Of a stretch of DNA of 57,489 nt, positions 39,953-49,215 are shown one piece after another (position 1 is the first letter of the stretch; each line of letters opens with the position of its first letter). The notes below the pieces were generated by a model. The model did no database searches, had not been told where the DNA came from, and saw nothing but the letters and a program-made list of their open reading frames with translations. A program made the position numbers and the translations under genes. The stretch is from Strigomonas culicis (lineage: Eukaryota; Euglenozoa; Kinetoplastea; Trypanosomatida; Trypanosomatidae). The DNA lies in contig AUXH01000045.1 in assembly GCA_000482145.1 (NCBI GenBank), positions 1 through 57,489 on the forward strand, written 5' to 3'.

Positions 39953-42577
39953 ATGAAGACTCCGCTGGAGCTCGACGCCTTTTCCTTTCTGCAGAAGGAT
40001 GCGGCGGTGCAGCGGCAGGTGGTCGCCTTCGTCGCGCGCATCAGCGCCGCGAGCGGCCCGGCGTGCGCGAGCGTGCCCGCCGCCGCCGCCGCGCTGCAGG
40101 CCCTCGCCGCCGGCGAGCTCGCGGCGGCCGGCAGCGGAGGCTTCCCCCGCCCGGCGTGCGTGCACCCGCCGCTGCCGCACGACATGCCCTGCGCGGACGC
40201 GCCCGCGTCGCCGGTCGCGACGGACGTGGTCACGCTCCACGTCCCCCTCACAATCGACGCGTTCGACTTGCTGAACCACTCGCCCGCGCTCGGGCAGGAG
40301 CTGCTGTTGCGCCCGGGGACCTCCTTTCAGGAGGCCATGGACGGCGGGCTCCGCCTGTGGCTCCTGGAGGCGCTCGAGGGGGCGCTGACGGCGCCGCCGG
40401 TGCTTCTACCGCTGCTGCGGGAGCAGCGCCTCCTCCTCCGGGTGACGCTTCTCGTGATCCGCATTCCCCACTTCTATGCGGCGGAGTCCTTCCTGCTCCA
40501 CGAGGACGCGCCCTCTCCGGACGAGCCGGACGCCGCGGCGGCCGACCGCCGCTCGGACGGGTCCCTGTCGCTCAGCCCCATCCGGGCGGTGTCCGCGCAC
40601 CGCAGCCTGTCCTGCGCGGGCGCGGCCACGCCGTCGCGCGACGGGGCCGGGCGCTCCACCCGCCTGTCCTTCCCGACCGCGGCGCACGTGGAGGACGCGC
40701 GCGTGGTGACGATCGTCGGGATCGTGCACGAGATCTTCTTCGCGGCGCGCAATGACAACGACGCGGCGCCGTGGGTGGTCCTGCTGCTGCTGCCCGCCAA
40801 CACGGTGGAGGCCCGGGCGCTGCAGGGGACGCGCCGGAAGTGCGTGTGCCTGGAGTCGCTGGACCCCGTTGTGCGCAAGTGTGCGCTGTGCATCGGCAAC
40901 GTGCTCGAGATCCAAGGGCAGGTGATGGTGTCGCAGCAGTGTGTCACGTGTACCACGGGCAACGCGGGCGGCGTCGTCGATAGCTACGTGGACGGCCGCC
41001 ACCTCTCGATTGTGCTCGACATCACAGCCGCGGACTGGGTGGCCAGCTTCGCCACGTGGCGCGGCACGGATGGCCAGTCGCCGCTGCCCACCACCGCGCT
41101 CCGCCCGCCGGCCGTGCAGCGGCACCCGCTCTTCACGTTCGATCCTGCGAGCGACGCCGCCGCGGGCATGGAAGAGCGTGCGTGGAACTTCTCGGTGCGT
41201 GTGTGGGAATGCATGCGGGTGGTGCTGGGCATTGAGCCGGATCTCTCGGGCGCGCTGTTCACGTGCAATGACTTCTTCTCCGCGTCCCTGGACACGGTGG
41301 TGGGCCTGCTGCTCACGCTCTTCTCGGCTCAGCTCGGCGACCAGAGCGGCGTGTCGCTGCTCGTCATCGACCGCGGGGCCGCCGTTGACGGCGCGCTGCA
41401 GCGCGTGCAGGACACGGTGCCGACTGCGGTCGTGCCGCTCCCCGTGGACAGCGCGAGCAGGGCGCGCAAGGGGCTCCTCCTGCCGAGCTACGGCGTGCGC
41501 CGCGCCGGCCAGCGGCCCGCCGGCGGCAGCACGGTGCCGCCCTTCTACGGCGAGACGGTGCGCGGGGGGCTGCTCAGCAACGCGGCGCTGCGCGCGCTCG
41601 CCATCGACCGGGTGGAGCAGGTGCCGGCGGAGACGCTCAAGCTGCTACAGGAGGTGTTCCGCACAAGCGCCGCGGGGGCCGCCGACGGGGGGCAGGACGG
41701 GCCGGAGGAGGCGACGCACGCGGAGTACGCCGTGCGGCGCGAGGGGGGGCAGCGCGTGCCGTACCGCTTCACCCGCGCGGCGGTCTGCGTCCTGAAGGAG
41801 GGCGGCGCGATCACGCAGAGCCCCGTCTTCGAGTTCGCCCAGCGCATGGACGTCGTGGTGCAGTCCGCGCTCGATGGGCGGAAGGACGACGCTGCCCTGG
41901 TGGTCGAGACGCGCGCGGACTTCCAGGCGGTGCTGCGGGGGTTGGACCGCCGGTGGCGGCCACTGCTGCTGGAGGCGCTCACGGTCCCCACGCGCGCCAC
42001 GCTCCAGACCGGTGGCGTGTGCACGTCGCCGTGGCTCTACACGATGCCGCGCCTCACGGAGGCCTGCAACCGCTTGCTGAACGCCTACTTCATGACCGCC
42101 AAGGCGGTGTGCAACGAGGCGCTGGACCCCTCCGTCATGTTCACGCTGGTGAAGCTGACCGGCGGCCACGCCGCCATGCGCACGCGGCTGCGGTACTTCG
42201 CCTACGTGGCGGCCACGGGCGAGCGGCCTCCGCTGGAGGCCCCGCCGGACACCGCCTTGGTCGACGCGGTCGTGGCGATCGGGTTGGTGGACGCCACGCT
42301 GCACTTCTTCACGAATAACACGTTGCTCGACCGCTGCGTGCTGGAGCTCATGTCGGCGGAAGCCTTCCCGAAGCTCTTCGCGGATGAGGAGGAGGATGCT
42401 GCTGCTGCTGCTGCTGTCGTGGACGAAGCGGCAACCTTCATCTTCGGTTTGCAACAGCGAACCTCGTGGGAGGAGGGCAGCATGGACAAGCAGTCCTTTT
42501 CAATTCACGACCTCGTAAAGGACTTGCACGAGCATCTGCAGGGTGTGTTTAACCGGATATGCGATTGCAACGACTGA
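39953..42577 (+). CDS. MCM-like protein without recognisable Walker A (MCMDC2-like), tentative
   Basis: The 874-aa protein follows the MCM layout by eye. VPLTIDAFDLLNHSPALGQEL (split over about 92-114) resembles the MCM N-terminal helical domain. An OB-like region follows (about 245-350), with VTIVGIVHEIFF and a possible Cys cluster (CALCIGN, QQCVTCTTG). An ATPase-like region comes next: LFSAQLGDQSGVSLLVIDRG near 455-475, where Walker A should be but no GxxGxGKS exists; AIDRVEQVPAETLKLLQEVF near 545-565 in place of the IDExDK segment; and FEFAQRMDVVVQ in place of SRFDLxF. A C-terminal helical block (RLTEACNRLLNAYFMTAK) matches the MCM lid. MCMDC2 is a degenerate MCM acting in meiotic recombination in animals. 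The parallel is inferred. Loss of the P-loop indicates no ATPase of its own. Confidence 0.5.
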   Translation: MKTPLELDAFSFLQKDAAVQRQVVAFVARISAASGPACASVPAAAAALQALAAGELAAAGSGGFPRPACVHPPLPHDMPCADAPASPVATDVVTLHVPLTIDAFDLLNHSPALGQELLLRPGTSFQEAMDGGLRLWLLEALEGALTAPPVLLPLLREQRLLLRVTLLVIRIPHFYAAESFLLHEDAPSPDEPDAAAADRRSDGSLSLSPIRAVSAHRSLSCAGAATPSRDGAGRSTRLSFPTAAHVEDARVVTIVGIVHEIFFAARNDNDAAPWVVLLLLPANTVEARALQGTRRKCVCLESLDPVVRKCALCIGNVLEIQGQVMVSQQCVTCTTGNAGGVVDSYVDGRHLSIVLDITAADWVASFATWRGTDGQSPLPTTALRPPAVQRHPLFTFDPASDAAAGMEERAWNFSVRVWECMRVVLGIEPDLSGALFTCNDFFSASLDTVVGLLLTLFSAQLGDQSGVSLLVIDRGAAVDGALQRVQDTVPTAVVPLPVDSASRARKGLLLPSYGVRRAGQRPAGGSTVPPFYGETVRGGLLSNAALRALAIDRVEQVPAETLKLLQEVFRTSAAGAADGGQDGPEEATHAEYAVRREGGQRVPYRFTRAAVCVLKEGGAITQSPVFEFAQRMDVVVQSALDGRKDDAALVVETRADFQAVLRGLDRRWRPLLLEALTVPTRATLQTGGVCTSPWLYTMPRLTEACNRLLNAYFMTAKAVCNEALDPSVMFTLVKLTGGHAAMRTRLRYFAYVAATGERPPLEAPPDTALVDAVVAIGLVDATLHFFTNNTLLDRCVLELMSAEAFPKLFADEEEDAAAAAAVVDEAATFIFGLQQRTSWEEGSMDKQSFSIHDLVKDLHEHLQGVFNRICDCND

Positions 42578-42967
42578 TTCACACTGCTTTATTTATTCTT
42601 ATCATTCTTGTTGTTTACTTGGATACACTCCTTGACTGCTCTTCCATCTACAGATTAGACAGATCTTTTTTTTTTACCATGAATAAAGAAGCGCCATCCT
42701 CTTGGCTAACAGGCTTGTTCATTTCCTTCATTAAAGCTGTTGTTTTAATATGCAAGTAGATGTGTGAGTTGGATTCTATGTTGTTGTCTTTGGATTGTTT
42801 TCTTTTTTATTATTATTGCCTTCTCCTCCTTTCCTCTTTCTCGAACGCATTTATGTTTTCTCTCGTTTTTTGTCAAACGCGCCCTTCCAGCAACGTAGCA
42901 TTCGCACTCATTTTCCGTGATTAACAACCGTTTTTTACACACCGTTAATACAGCAAGTACACGCAGC
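42578..42967 (+). promoter_or_regulatory. Spacer with splice acceptor (AG 42889-42890)
   Basis: The spacer contains T10 and C/T tracts. CGCGCCCTTCCAG ends at AG 42889-42890, giving a 77-nt leader with no ATG before 42968. A second AG at 42952-42953 (AATACAG) would give a 14-nt leader. A 26-codon ORF at 42679-42759 lies upstream of both and is not called. Confidence 0.45.
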
Positions 42968-43264
42968 ATGTTCGGCCGTCCGCAAGCTCCGAAGAAGGAT
43001 TGGGATGAACTGTACTTTTATGAGAAGGTGCGTCACCTCATCGACCACGTTTCGGACTTTATGGTCTCCAAGGTCAACTGGTGGCTCCCTTCTGTAGGTG
43101 TAGGCATGGTAGTAAGCCTCTTCGTGATTGGCGGGCCGGAGGCCCCCGTCGCCGCCTTCTCCATGGCGTCTGCCACGCTCAGCCCGGTCGTGCTGACTCC
43201 CCCCTTTGCCACGCCCGAGGGCGCGCCTAGCGGCCCGGCACCGGAGGAGGAGGAGGAGTTCTAA
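42968..43264 (+). CDS. Small single-pass membrane protein
   Basis: The 98-aa protein has a charged/aromatic N-terminal half (KKDWDELYFYEKVRHLIDHV), one likely transmembrane helix at about 38-56 (WWLPSVGVGMVVSLFVIGG), and a Pro/Ala-rich segment ending in an EEEEEF tail. I do not recognise it. The size, the single helix and the amphipathic N-terminus would suit a small subunit of a mitochondrial or ER membrane complex, but nothing decides between them. GC3-rich codon use over the second half and a clear acceptor upstream support it as a real gene. The longer frame upstream starts with GTG. Confidence 0.6.
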   Translation: MFGRPQAPKKDWDELYFYEKVRHLIDHVSDFMVSKVNWWLPSVGVGMVVSLFVIGGPEAPVAAFSMASATLSPVVLTPPFATPEGAPSGPAPEEEEEF

Positions 43265-43716
43265 GTCTTCTCGTTGATGGGGGATAGGTCAACGTCAGTG
43301 AACGCTGTGTTCCATTGACCTCCTTCTTGCTCTTCTCTCTCTCTTTGGATATCATCACATCTATCGAGCCCCTCAACTCTTCATGATGATAACGGATCTT
43401 TATTTATTTATTTCTAATTATAAGCTATTCATAATTGTTTTGACACTTCGGTTGTTTCTTTGTCATGTTAAACTATTTTTTTTTTCTTTCTCTCATCTCA
43501 TAATCACAGCCACAAGAAAAAAAAAGAGAGAGTATGTGTTGCTCATGTCTATTGAGTTCTTTACTAAAGATACACTGACTGATTATCAGTGCAATCAAGT
43601 ATTCGTATTGTTCTCCTGTAGCTAAAATTGTGTGTCGATTACACGCCTTTCCTTCTCTCTCCCTTTCTCGCGTCCTTCTTGTCGTCATTGTGTGTGTATG
43701 TGTGTGTGTTTGCAAG
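43265..43716 (+). promoter_or_regulatory. Spacer; acceptor either far upstream or abutting the next ATG
   Basis: The spacer is T-rich. GTTCTCCTGTAG gives AG 43620-43621. A stronger C/T tract (about 43649-43686) is followed by a TG repeat and then AAG at 43715-43716, directly before ATG 43717. If the first is used, the leader holds an out-of-frame ATG at 43698. Confidence 0.4.
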
Positions 43717-44298
43717 ATGGATGATAGAAGTGCACATCCGAGTGAAAGAAAGAAAATGACATCCCCTGTTGAAGACTCGGTCCTTGTTTTCGTGGCAAGC
43801 GAACCGATTGGCTGGAAAAAAAAGATGAATGATTTCTTCACGTTCGACGTCCCCAGTGGTAACAAATGGTGGACGTACGTCATTCTGGGTCTCCTATCGA
43901 CCGCCTTCCTTGCTTCCACCATCCTCATCGGCGTCTACTCCTCTCACCGCGAGCCCTCGCCCTTTCTGGAGACCCTCCTTGCCGCGCAGTGTCCCGCGCT
44001 CTCGCCGCTCGCCGCGACGTCTGTGTACATCGACTGGCTCGCCACGTGTCCGTACGTGCGGCCCGGCGAGACCGCCCGGTGCGTGAACACCGCCGACTGT
44101 GGCCTGCTCGGCCCCAGCTGCGCGCCGCTGTCGCACCGCCGCCACATGCGGTGCGACGCGGTGAATGACAGCGCTGGTGTGTGCGTCTTCGTGCAGAAGA
44201 ACGCGTATGCCTACACCACCGTCGGGGGGTTTTGCACGGCCGCTGGCACGCAGTGCGGCGTGTGCGCGGATGATAACATCTCCGTCTGCTGTGTCTGA
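43717..44298 (+). CDS. Single-pass membrane protein with cysteine-rich C-terminal domain
   Basis: The 193-aa protein has a hydrophilic N-terminus of about 50 residues, a transmembrane helix at about 52-74 (WWTYVILGLLSTAFLASTIL) and a C-terminal domain of about 115 residues with ten or more cysteines, ending in CVCADDNISVCCV-like sequence. With the basic KKKMNDFF segment before the helix and cysteines after it, a cytosol-in, lumen- or surface-out orientation is likely, with disulfides outside. No family is recognised. It could be a surface or endomembrane protein. The ATG at 43717 is the first in frame after spacer sequence; the longer frame begins with GTG in a TG repeat. Confidence 0.6.
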   Translation: MDDRSAHPSERKKMTSPVEDSVLVFVASEPIGWKKKMNDFFTFDVPSGNKWWTYVILGLLSTAFLASTILIGVYSSHREPSPFLETLLAAQCPALSPLAATSVYIDWLATCPYVRPGETARCVNTADCGLLGPSCAPLSHRRHMRCDAVNDSAGVCVFVQKNAYAYTTVGGFCTAAGTQCGVCADDNISVCCV

Positions 44299-44632
44299 GG
44301 AATGGTAACCTCCACACGAAGTTTCCGCCAATGGCAACCGTACTCCTCCGTCCTTGATCACTTGTGTGTTTTTTGCCTGCCTGCCTGCCCCGCTCCCCAC
44401 AGCTTTCGTCACCGCTTGTGGATCCCCTCTCGCTCTCGCTCTCTCCTCTTCATTTTCTTGATCTTGCTTGTAAGGAAAACCACTTTTTGGTGTGAGCACT
44501 GTAATTCTCTCTTCATCCGGTTTCCGTATCGCACCTCCCTCTTCATACAGCTATTTATCGCTTCATAAAGTCACACGCATACGCACGTGAACATAGAACA
44601 CAAACCGTTGACACGACGCCTGCACCCCCATC
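44299..44632 (+). promoter_or_regulatory. Spacer with splice acceptor (AG 44549-44550)
   Basis: Two C/T tracts end in AGs at 44473-44474 (TTGTAAG) and 44549-44550 (CCTCCCTCTTCATACAG). The second is closer to the gene and gives an 82-nt leader without ATG before 44633. Confidence 0.5.
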
Positions 44633-47374
44633 ATGTCGGACGACCGCGATGTTGGGCTCCTACAGACGTTTCGGTCCTTAGGCCCCGACACGAAGGACTG
44701 CTTCCGCCTCTTCGCGCGCAGCGGGAATCAGCCGGGGTGCCTCGTGCTGGGCTGGTGGGCCGCCTTTGTCGCGAAGGAGTACATCAAGTCCGCCGCGGTG
44801 CTCAAGACGTGGGGCAGCGGCGCCGACGCGGTGGACGTGGTGTCCGTCAACGACGCCATGTGTAAGGAGATCATCCGCGACTGCCTGCTGCGCCGCAGGG
44901 CGTCCGTCGAGTTCTACGAGCGCGGCGCCGCCGGCGGGAGCTACGTCTGCGTGCAGCGCGGGTCGCCCGGTAACACGTCGGACTTCGAGGCCACGCTCTT
45001 CGAGTTCGAGGAGGTCGACGTGCAGCTCATGTCGACGGGGGCACTGGTGCTGCAGACCAGCGGCGCCGCGGCGGACGGCGGCGTGCGCGTCGGCTTCGCG
45101 GCCCTCAACACCACGCTGCGGCACATCAGCTTCTCGGAGTACGTGGACACGCCGATGCTGTCGAGTCTGGATGCGCTGGTCACGCAGACGAACCTGAAGG
45201 AGCTGACGCTCTGCACGGTGGGGGGAGCCGACGCGGTGGACGGCGAGATGCGGCGCTCGCTCGAGCGCCTGTGCGAGCGCGCCGGCGCGACGCTCGTCAC
45301 GCGCCCGCTGCGCGACGTGCGCCGGGAGCAGAAGACGTCGGCGACGGCCGACGTGCTCGACGCGCTGAAGCTTCTCCTCCGCGTCCCGGAGGATCGGATG
45401 ATGCTGCAGCCGTACAGGCTGGCGTCGCACGCGCTGGAGAACATCCTGCTGCGCGTGGAGGCCCATGAGCGGAGCAACCAGGCCGCGTTCTATCTGCGGC
45501 ACATCGCACCGTCCACGTACCTGAAGCTGGACTCGGCCGCGATCGAGGCCCTCAACCTCGTCTCCAAGAAACCGGAGCCGAAGGGAACGCTGCCCGTGTC
45601 CGTCTACACGTGGCTCAACCGCTGCTGCACGGGCATGGGCTCGCGCGCGATGCGCCAGTGGCTCCTGCAGCCCCTCCGCCAGGTGGAGGACATCAACCAG
45701 CGCCTCGACATGGTGGAGATCTTCGTGGAGAACCCAGCGCTGCGCGAGATGCTCATCACAGACGTGCTCAAGCGGTGCAGCGACATGGACCGCCTCAATC
45801 GAAAGCTGCAGCGCCGCTCGCTCGCCCTCAAGGACACGCAGGCCTACCTGAGCTTCGTCAGCCTCATCCCGGCGGCCATCAACGTGCTCAAGACGTTCAA
45901 GGGCCAGCAGTCGCGGCTGTTGGCGGACGAGTGCGTCGCCCCGCTCGAGGACATCAGCGAGCATCTGTCGAACCTGCAGGTGCTGATCGAGTCCACGGTC
46001 GACTTCTCGGACCGCAGCGCCACGCGCATGAACGCGTCCTTTGACGACGAGCTGCAGGAGCTGTACGACCAGCTGGTGCAGGTCCAGAAGGGGATCGACA
46101 AGGAGTACCGACGCGTGCTGAGCGCCTACGACTGGAACGATAAGCAGCTCAAGTGCGAGCACCACGCCAGCTACGGATATGCTTTCCGCGTCTCTCGCAA
46201 AGAGGACCGCCAGCTGCGCTCGAGCAAGGAGCTCATCACGGTGGGCACGGCGAAGGACGGCGTGCGGTTTGTGTCGGACAAGCTTTCCTCGCTGAGCGAC
46301 CAGTACAAGAAGATCAGCGACGAGTACGACCGGCGGCAGCAGGACCTGAAGAAGAAGCTGGTGGACACGATGGCCTCCTACCTGCCCGTGCTCGACGACG
46401 CCAAGGAGATCCTGGCGCAGCTGGACGTGTACACGGCCTGGGCGCTCGTCGTGAAGGACTCCGCGCGGCGCATGGTGCGGCCGACGCTGCACCAGGGCGA
46501 CGCGCAGGGCCCCGTGCTCTCCCTCACCAACGTGCGGCACCCCCTCGTGGAGCTGCGCCAGCCCAACTTTGTGCCCAACTCCGTGCAGCTGACGGCCGAC
46601 GCCAACGGCCTCATCATCACGGGGCCGAACATGGGCGGCAAGTCGACCTACATGCGCAGCGTGGGCATCGCGGTGGTGCTGGCGCAGGCGGGCTGCTTCG
46701 TGCCCGCCGACGCGGCGGCGCTGCGCGTGCGCGACGCGGTCATGTGCCGCATCGGCGCGACGGACCACCTCGCGCAGGGCGTGTCCACCTTCATGGTCGA
46801 GATGCTGGAGTCATCCGCCATCCTGACCAGCGCCACCCCGCAGACGCTCGCCATCGTGGACGAGCTCGGCAGGGGCACGTCGACGTACGACGGCTTCGGC
46901 CTCGCCTGGGCGATCGCGCGGGAGGTGGCCGAGAAGATCCGCGCGACGCTGCTCTTCTCGACGCACTTCCACGAGCTCACGCAGCTGCCGGCGCAGTGCA
47001 CGCAGCTGCGCAACGCGCACTTCGGCGCCGAGGTGAACGAGGCGCAGAGCGCGCTCAAGTTCTCCTACCGTCTGGAGCCCGGGCCGTGCGAGCGCAGCTA
47101 TGGCATCTACGTGGCCGCCCTCGCGCACCTGCCGGACGAGGTCGTGGCGGACGCGAAGAAGAAGGCGGAGGAGTTCGAGAGCTTCGAGAAGAACGGCGCC
47201 GGGGTCGAGATGAAGCGGCTCAGCGGCGACGTGGCCGCGCGCATTGCTTCGTACGCAAAGCGCATCCGGGAGCTGGACGGAGACGCGACGCAGCAGGCGC
47301 AGCGCGAGGAGGCGACGAAGCGCCTCCGCGAGGAGATCCAACAGGACGCGGCGGTAACCTCCGTGCTCGTGTGA
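44633..47374 (+). CDS. MSH2: DNA mismatch repair protein MSH2
   Basis: The 913-aa protein is a complete MSH2, close to the usual length of about 930. The N-terminal region lacks the Phe-x-Glu mismatch wedge, as expected for MSH2. The lever and clamp regions contain LNRCCTGMGSRAMRQWLLQP and a long coiled segment. The ATPase domain has TGPNMGGKSTYMRSVGI (Walker A, about 662-678), TFMVEMLES, AIVDELGRGTSTYDGFGLAW (Walker B and signature, about 742-761) and LLFSTHFHELT. MSH2 pairs with MSH6 or MSH3 to bind mismatches and loops in the nucleus. From memory, MSH2 lies a short distance from HSP83 in T. brucei as well, which agrees with this window. All catalytic residues are present. Confidence 0.97.
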   Translation: MSDDRDVGLLQTFRSLGPDTKDCFRLFARSGNQPGCLVLGWWAAFVAKEYIKSAAVLKTWGSGADAVDVVSVNDAMCKEIIRDCLLRRRASVEFYERGAAGGSYVCVQRGSPGNTSDFEATLFEFEEVDVQLMSTGALVLQTSGAAADGGVRVGFAALNTTLRHISFSEYVDTPMLSSLDALVTQTNLKELTLCTVGGADAVDGEMRRSLERLCERAGATLVTRPLRDVRREQKTSATADVLDALKLLLRVPEDRMMLQPYRLASHALENILLRVEAHERSNQAAFYLRHIAPSTYLKLDSAAIEALNLVSKKPEPKGTLPVSVYTWLNRCCTGMGSRAMRQWLLQPLRQVEDINQRLDMVEIFVENPALREMLITDVLKRCSDMDRLNRKLQRRSLALKDTQAYLSFVSLIPAAINVLKTFKGQQSRLLADECVAPLEDISEHLSNLQVLIESTVDFSDRSATRMNASFDDELQELYDQLVQVQKGIDKEYRRVLSAYDWNDKQLKCEHHASYGYAFRVSRKEDRQLRSSKELITVGTAKDGVRFVSDKLSSLSDQYKKISDEYDRRQQDLKKKLVDTMASYLPVLDDAKEILAQLDVYTAWALVVKDSARRMVRPTLHQGDAQGPVLSLTNVRHPLVELRQPNFVPNSVQLTADANGLIITGPNMGGKSTYMRSVGIAVVLAQAGCFVPADAAALRVRDAVMCRIGATDHLAQGVSTFMVEMLESSAILTSATPQTLAIVDELGRGTSTYDGFGLAWAIAREVAEKIRATLLFSTHFHELTQLPAQCTQLRNAHFGAEVNEAQSALKFSYRLEPGPCERSYGIYVAALAHLPDEVVADAKKKAEEFESFEKNGAGVEMKRLSGDVAARIASYAKRIRELDGDATQQAQREEATKRLREEIQQDAAVTSVLV

Positions 47375-47876
47375 GCCCATCCCCACCGCTCCTTTTTGCT
47401 ACCTTCCTTGTCGCTACCACTGGCGCACAGGATGGCACACTGTCATAAACTCGTTTACTTCATAAGAAGCGTGAAGAAGAAGAAAAGGTAATAAAGAACG
47501 AAATCATAAACATATAATACTTTTGTTACGGTGATTATTATTACTGACGAACTCTCATAGATTAGGTTGTGGACCTGCATATTTGATAGACCGTGAGAAG
47601 TATACATACATACGTACATACATATATCTAAAAATGCATAAGCATCTGAATGATATGCAACAAGAAAGGTGAACACGATAACTTTAAGGGACACGCTACT
47701 AATATCCACGTGCATCGGACTACATTTTATTGGACCCTCCCTCTCCCTCCTCTCATCATGAAATAATGAACGAACTCAAAAAAAAAAAAAAAGATTTCTT
47801 TTGAACAAGAAGGAAGGGAAGAAAAAGCACGAATACGCATTTTTTTTTTTAGCTGTGCATTGCTGCTCTTTCCACC
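47375..47876 (+). promoter_or_regulatory. Spacer with splice acceptor (AG 47851-47852)
   Basis: This 502-nt spacer is A/T-rich with tandem TACA units near 47622-47650, an A14 run (about 47780-47793) and a T12 run that ends in AG at 47851-47852. The leader is 24 nt and the start context is CCACCATG. No gene or structured RNA is recognised. Confidence 0.55.
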
Positions 47877-48899
47877 ATGCCCCAATTCATCAACAAAATA
47901 GTATTTCAGCCGCCCCTGGACAAGAATGGGATGGCGTACGTAAGTCTGCTGCAGCAAAAAGCACGCATGGCGTACACGACCAAAAAGGGATCGGCCGATC
48001 GCGTCTACTACATCCACCTCGAGTCGCCCGTACCCCATGACACGGACGGACTTGTGCTGCTCTATAGTCACGGCAATGCGGAGCACTTGGGCACGTGCTA
48101 CTATGTACTGGACTGGCTGCGAAACTCACTAAAGGTCGCCGTCGTGGGGTACGACTACTGCGGATATGGATTTTCAGGTTTCCCCGACGCGTCCGTGTAC
48201 ACACCCCCGACGGAGGACGCAGTCTATAGCGACGCGGACGCCATCTACGACTGCGTGACGGGGACGTTAGGCTTTGCGGCGCACCGCGTGGTTCTCTTCG
48301 GGCGGTCCGTCGGCGGCGGCCCCACCTGCTACCTGGCCGAGAAGCACCACAATGAGATCGCCGGCGTCGTCCTGCAGTCCACCTTTACCTCCTGCCTCAA
48401 CGTCGTCAGCGAGTGCTGCCTGCCCACGCTCTTCGCCTTCTGGGACCTGTTCAAGAACGTCCAGCGGATGGAGAAGATCACCGGCTGCCCCATCCTCTTC
48501 CTGCACGGCACCCTGGACAACGTGGTGCCTGGGCGGTGCTCCGAAAAGCTGCTCAAGGTGGCCGAGACGTATCGCCGCAGGAAAATGAAGCACGCCGAGA
48601 GGAAGCAGGCGCGGCGCCCAGGGAGGGCCCATCCGCCCGCGGCGGCGGAGCCGTCGAACGGCGCCTCGCAGCGGACTTTCTCCACGTCGGACGTCGCTAC
48701 TCGCCTTGCCAACGAGGATGGCCTGCGCTGCTACGCCGACGGGATGCAGGTGGCACAAACGGAGTTAGAAGGAATCGGTTTATTTTGCCAATGGTTTGAC
48801 GGTTGCTCTCACAACGACTTGGAGAAAAACGAAAAGAGGCTGTTCGTTGCCACGATTTCTCGATTTCTTTTGTTTTGTGAAAAGACAAGGCCCTTATAA
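47877..48899 (+). CDS. Alpha/beta serine hydrolase, ABHD17-like
   Basis: The 340-aa protein is an alpha/beta hydrolase of the ABHD17/ABHD13 type. LLYSHGNAEHLG (about 61-72) is the oxyanion strand. GYDYCGYGFSG (about 96-106) follows. FGRSVGGGP holds the nucleophile Ser144. FLHGTLDNVVP holds Asp214, and CSHNDLE holds His312. ABHD17 enzymes remove palmitate from membrane proteins. Unlike animal ABHD17, the N-terminus has no cysteine cluster for its own palmitoylation, so membrane attachment is doubtful here. A basic, Ala/Ser-rich insertion (about 225-275) separates the Asp from the His strand. GC3 use is low at both ends of the gene and high in the middle. The catalytic triad is complete; the substrate is inferred only from family. 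Confidence 0.85.
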   Translation: MPQFINKIVFQPPLDKNGMAYVSLLQQKARMAYTTKKGSADRVYYIHLESPVPHDTDGLVLLYSHGNAEHLGTCYYVLDWLRNSLKVAVVGYDYCGYGFSGFPDASVYTPPTEDAVYSDADAIYDCVTGTLGFAAHRVVLFGRSVGGGPTCYLAEKHHNEIAGVVLQSTFTSCLNVVSECCLPTLFAFWDLFKNVQRMEKITGCPILFLHGTLDNVVPGRCSEKLLKVAETYRRRKMKHAERKQARRPGRAHPPAAAEPSNGASQRTFSTSDVATRLANEDGLRCYADGMQVAQTELEGIGLFCQWFDGCSHNDLEKNEKRLFVATISRFLLFCEKTRPL

Positions 48900-49215
48900 C
48901 GTCGCTATAGAATATTATTACTAATTACGGCCGATGCTATTATTATTATATTTCTTATCTTTTTTTTTTTGTTGTGCTTGTTCATTTCATAAACGCTCCT
49001 TGGGTCATTGAAAGTGCAAGTATCACCTTTGTTCATATGTATTAGTGTTGCTCATCAGTTCCCCAACCCAGTGCATCAGCGGACACGAGTAAACGGCCTT
49101 GCAAAGCGAATGCATCCATGGTCGATTCACACAATCGGCTCATTTTCATTTTCTCTCTCTCTCCCAGTTTTCGTTTTGTGTTTTGAAGAGCAGATTCTCG
49201 TGCAGATAGACACCC
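48900..49215 (+). promoter_or_regulatory. Spacer with splice acceptor (AG 49166-49167)
   Basis: TTTTCTCTCTCTCTCCCAG ends at AG 49166-49167, giving a 48-nt leader without ATG before 49216. A T12 run lies near 48960. No gene is seen. Confidence 0.55.

Noticed and set aside
42559..42759. 66-codon ORF overlapping the end of the MCM-like gene
   Set aside because: It begins inside the MCM-like gene in another frame and runs into T-rich spacer; no acceptor precedes it.
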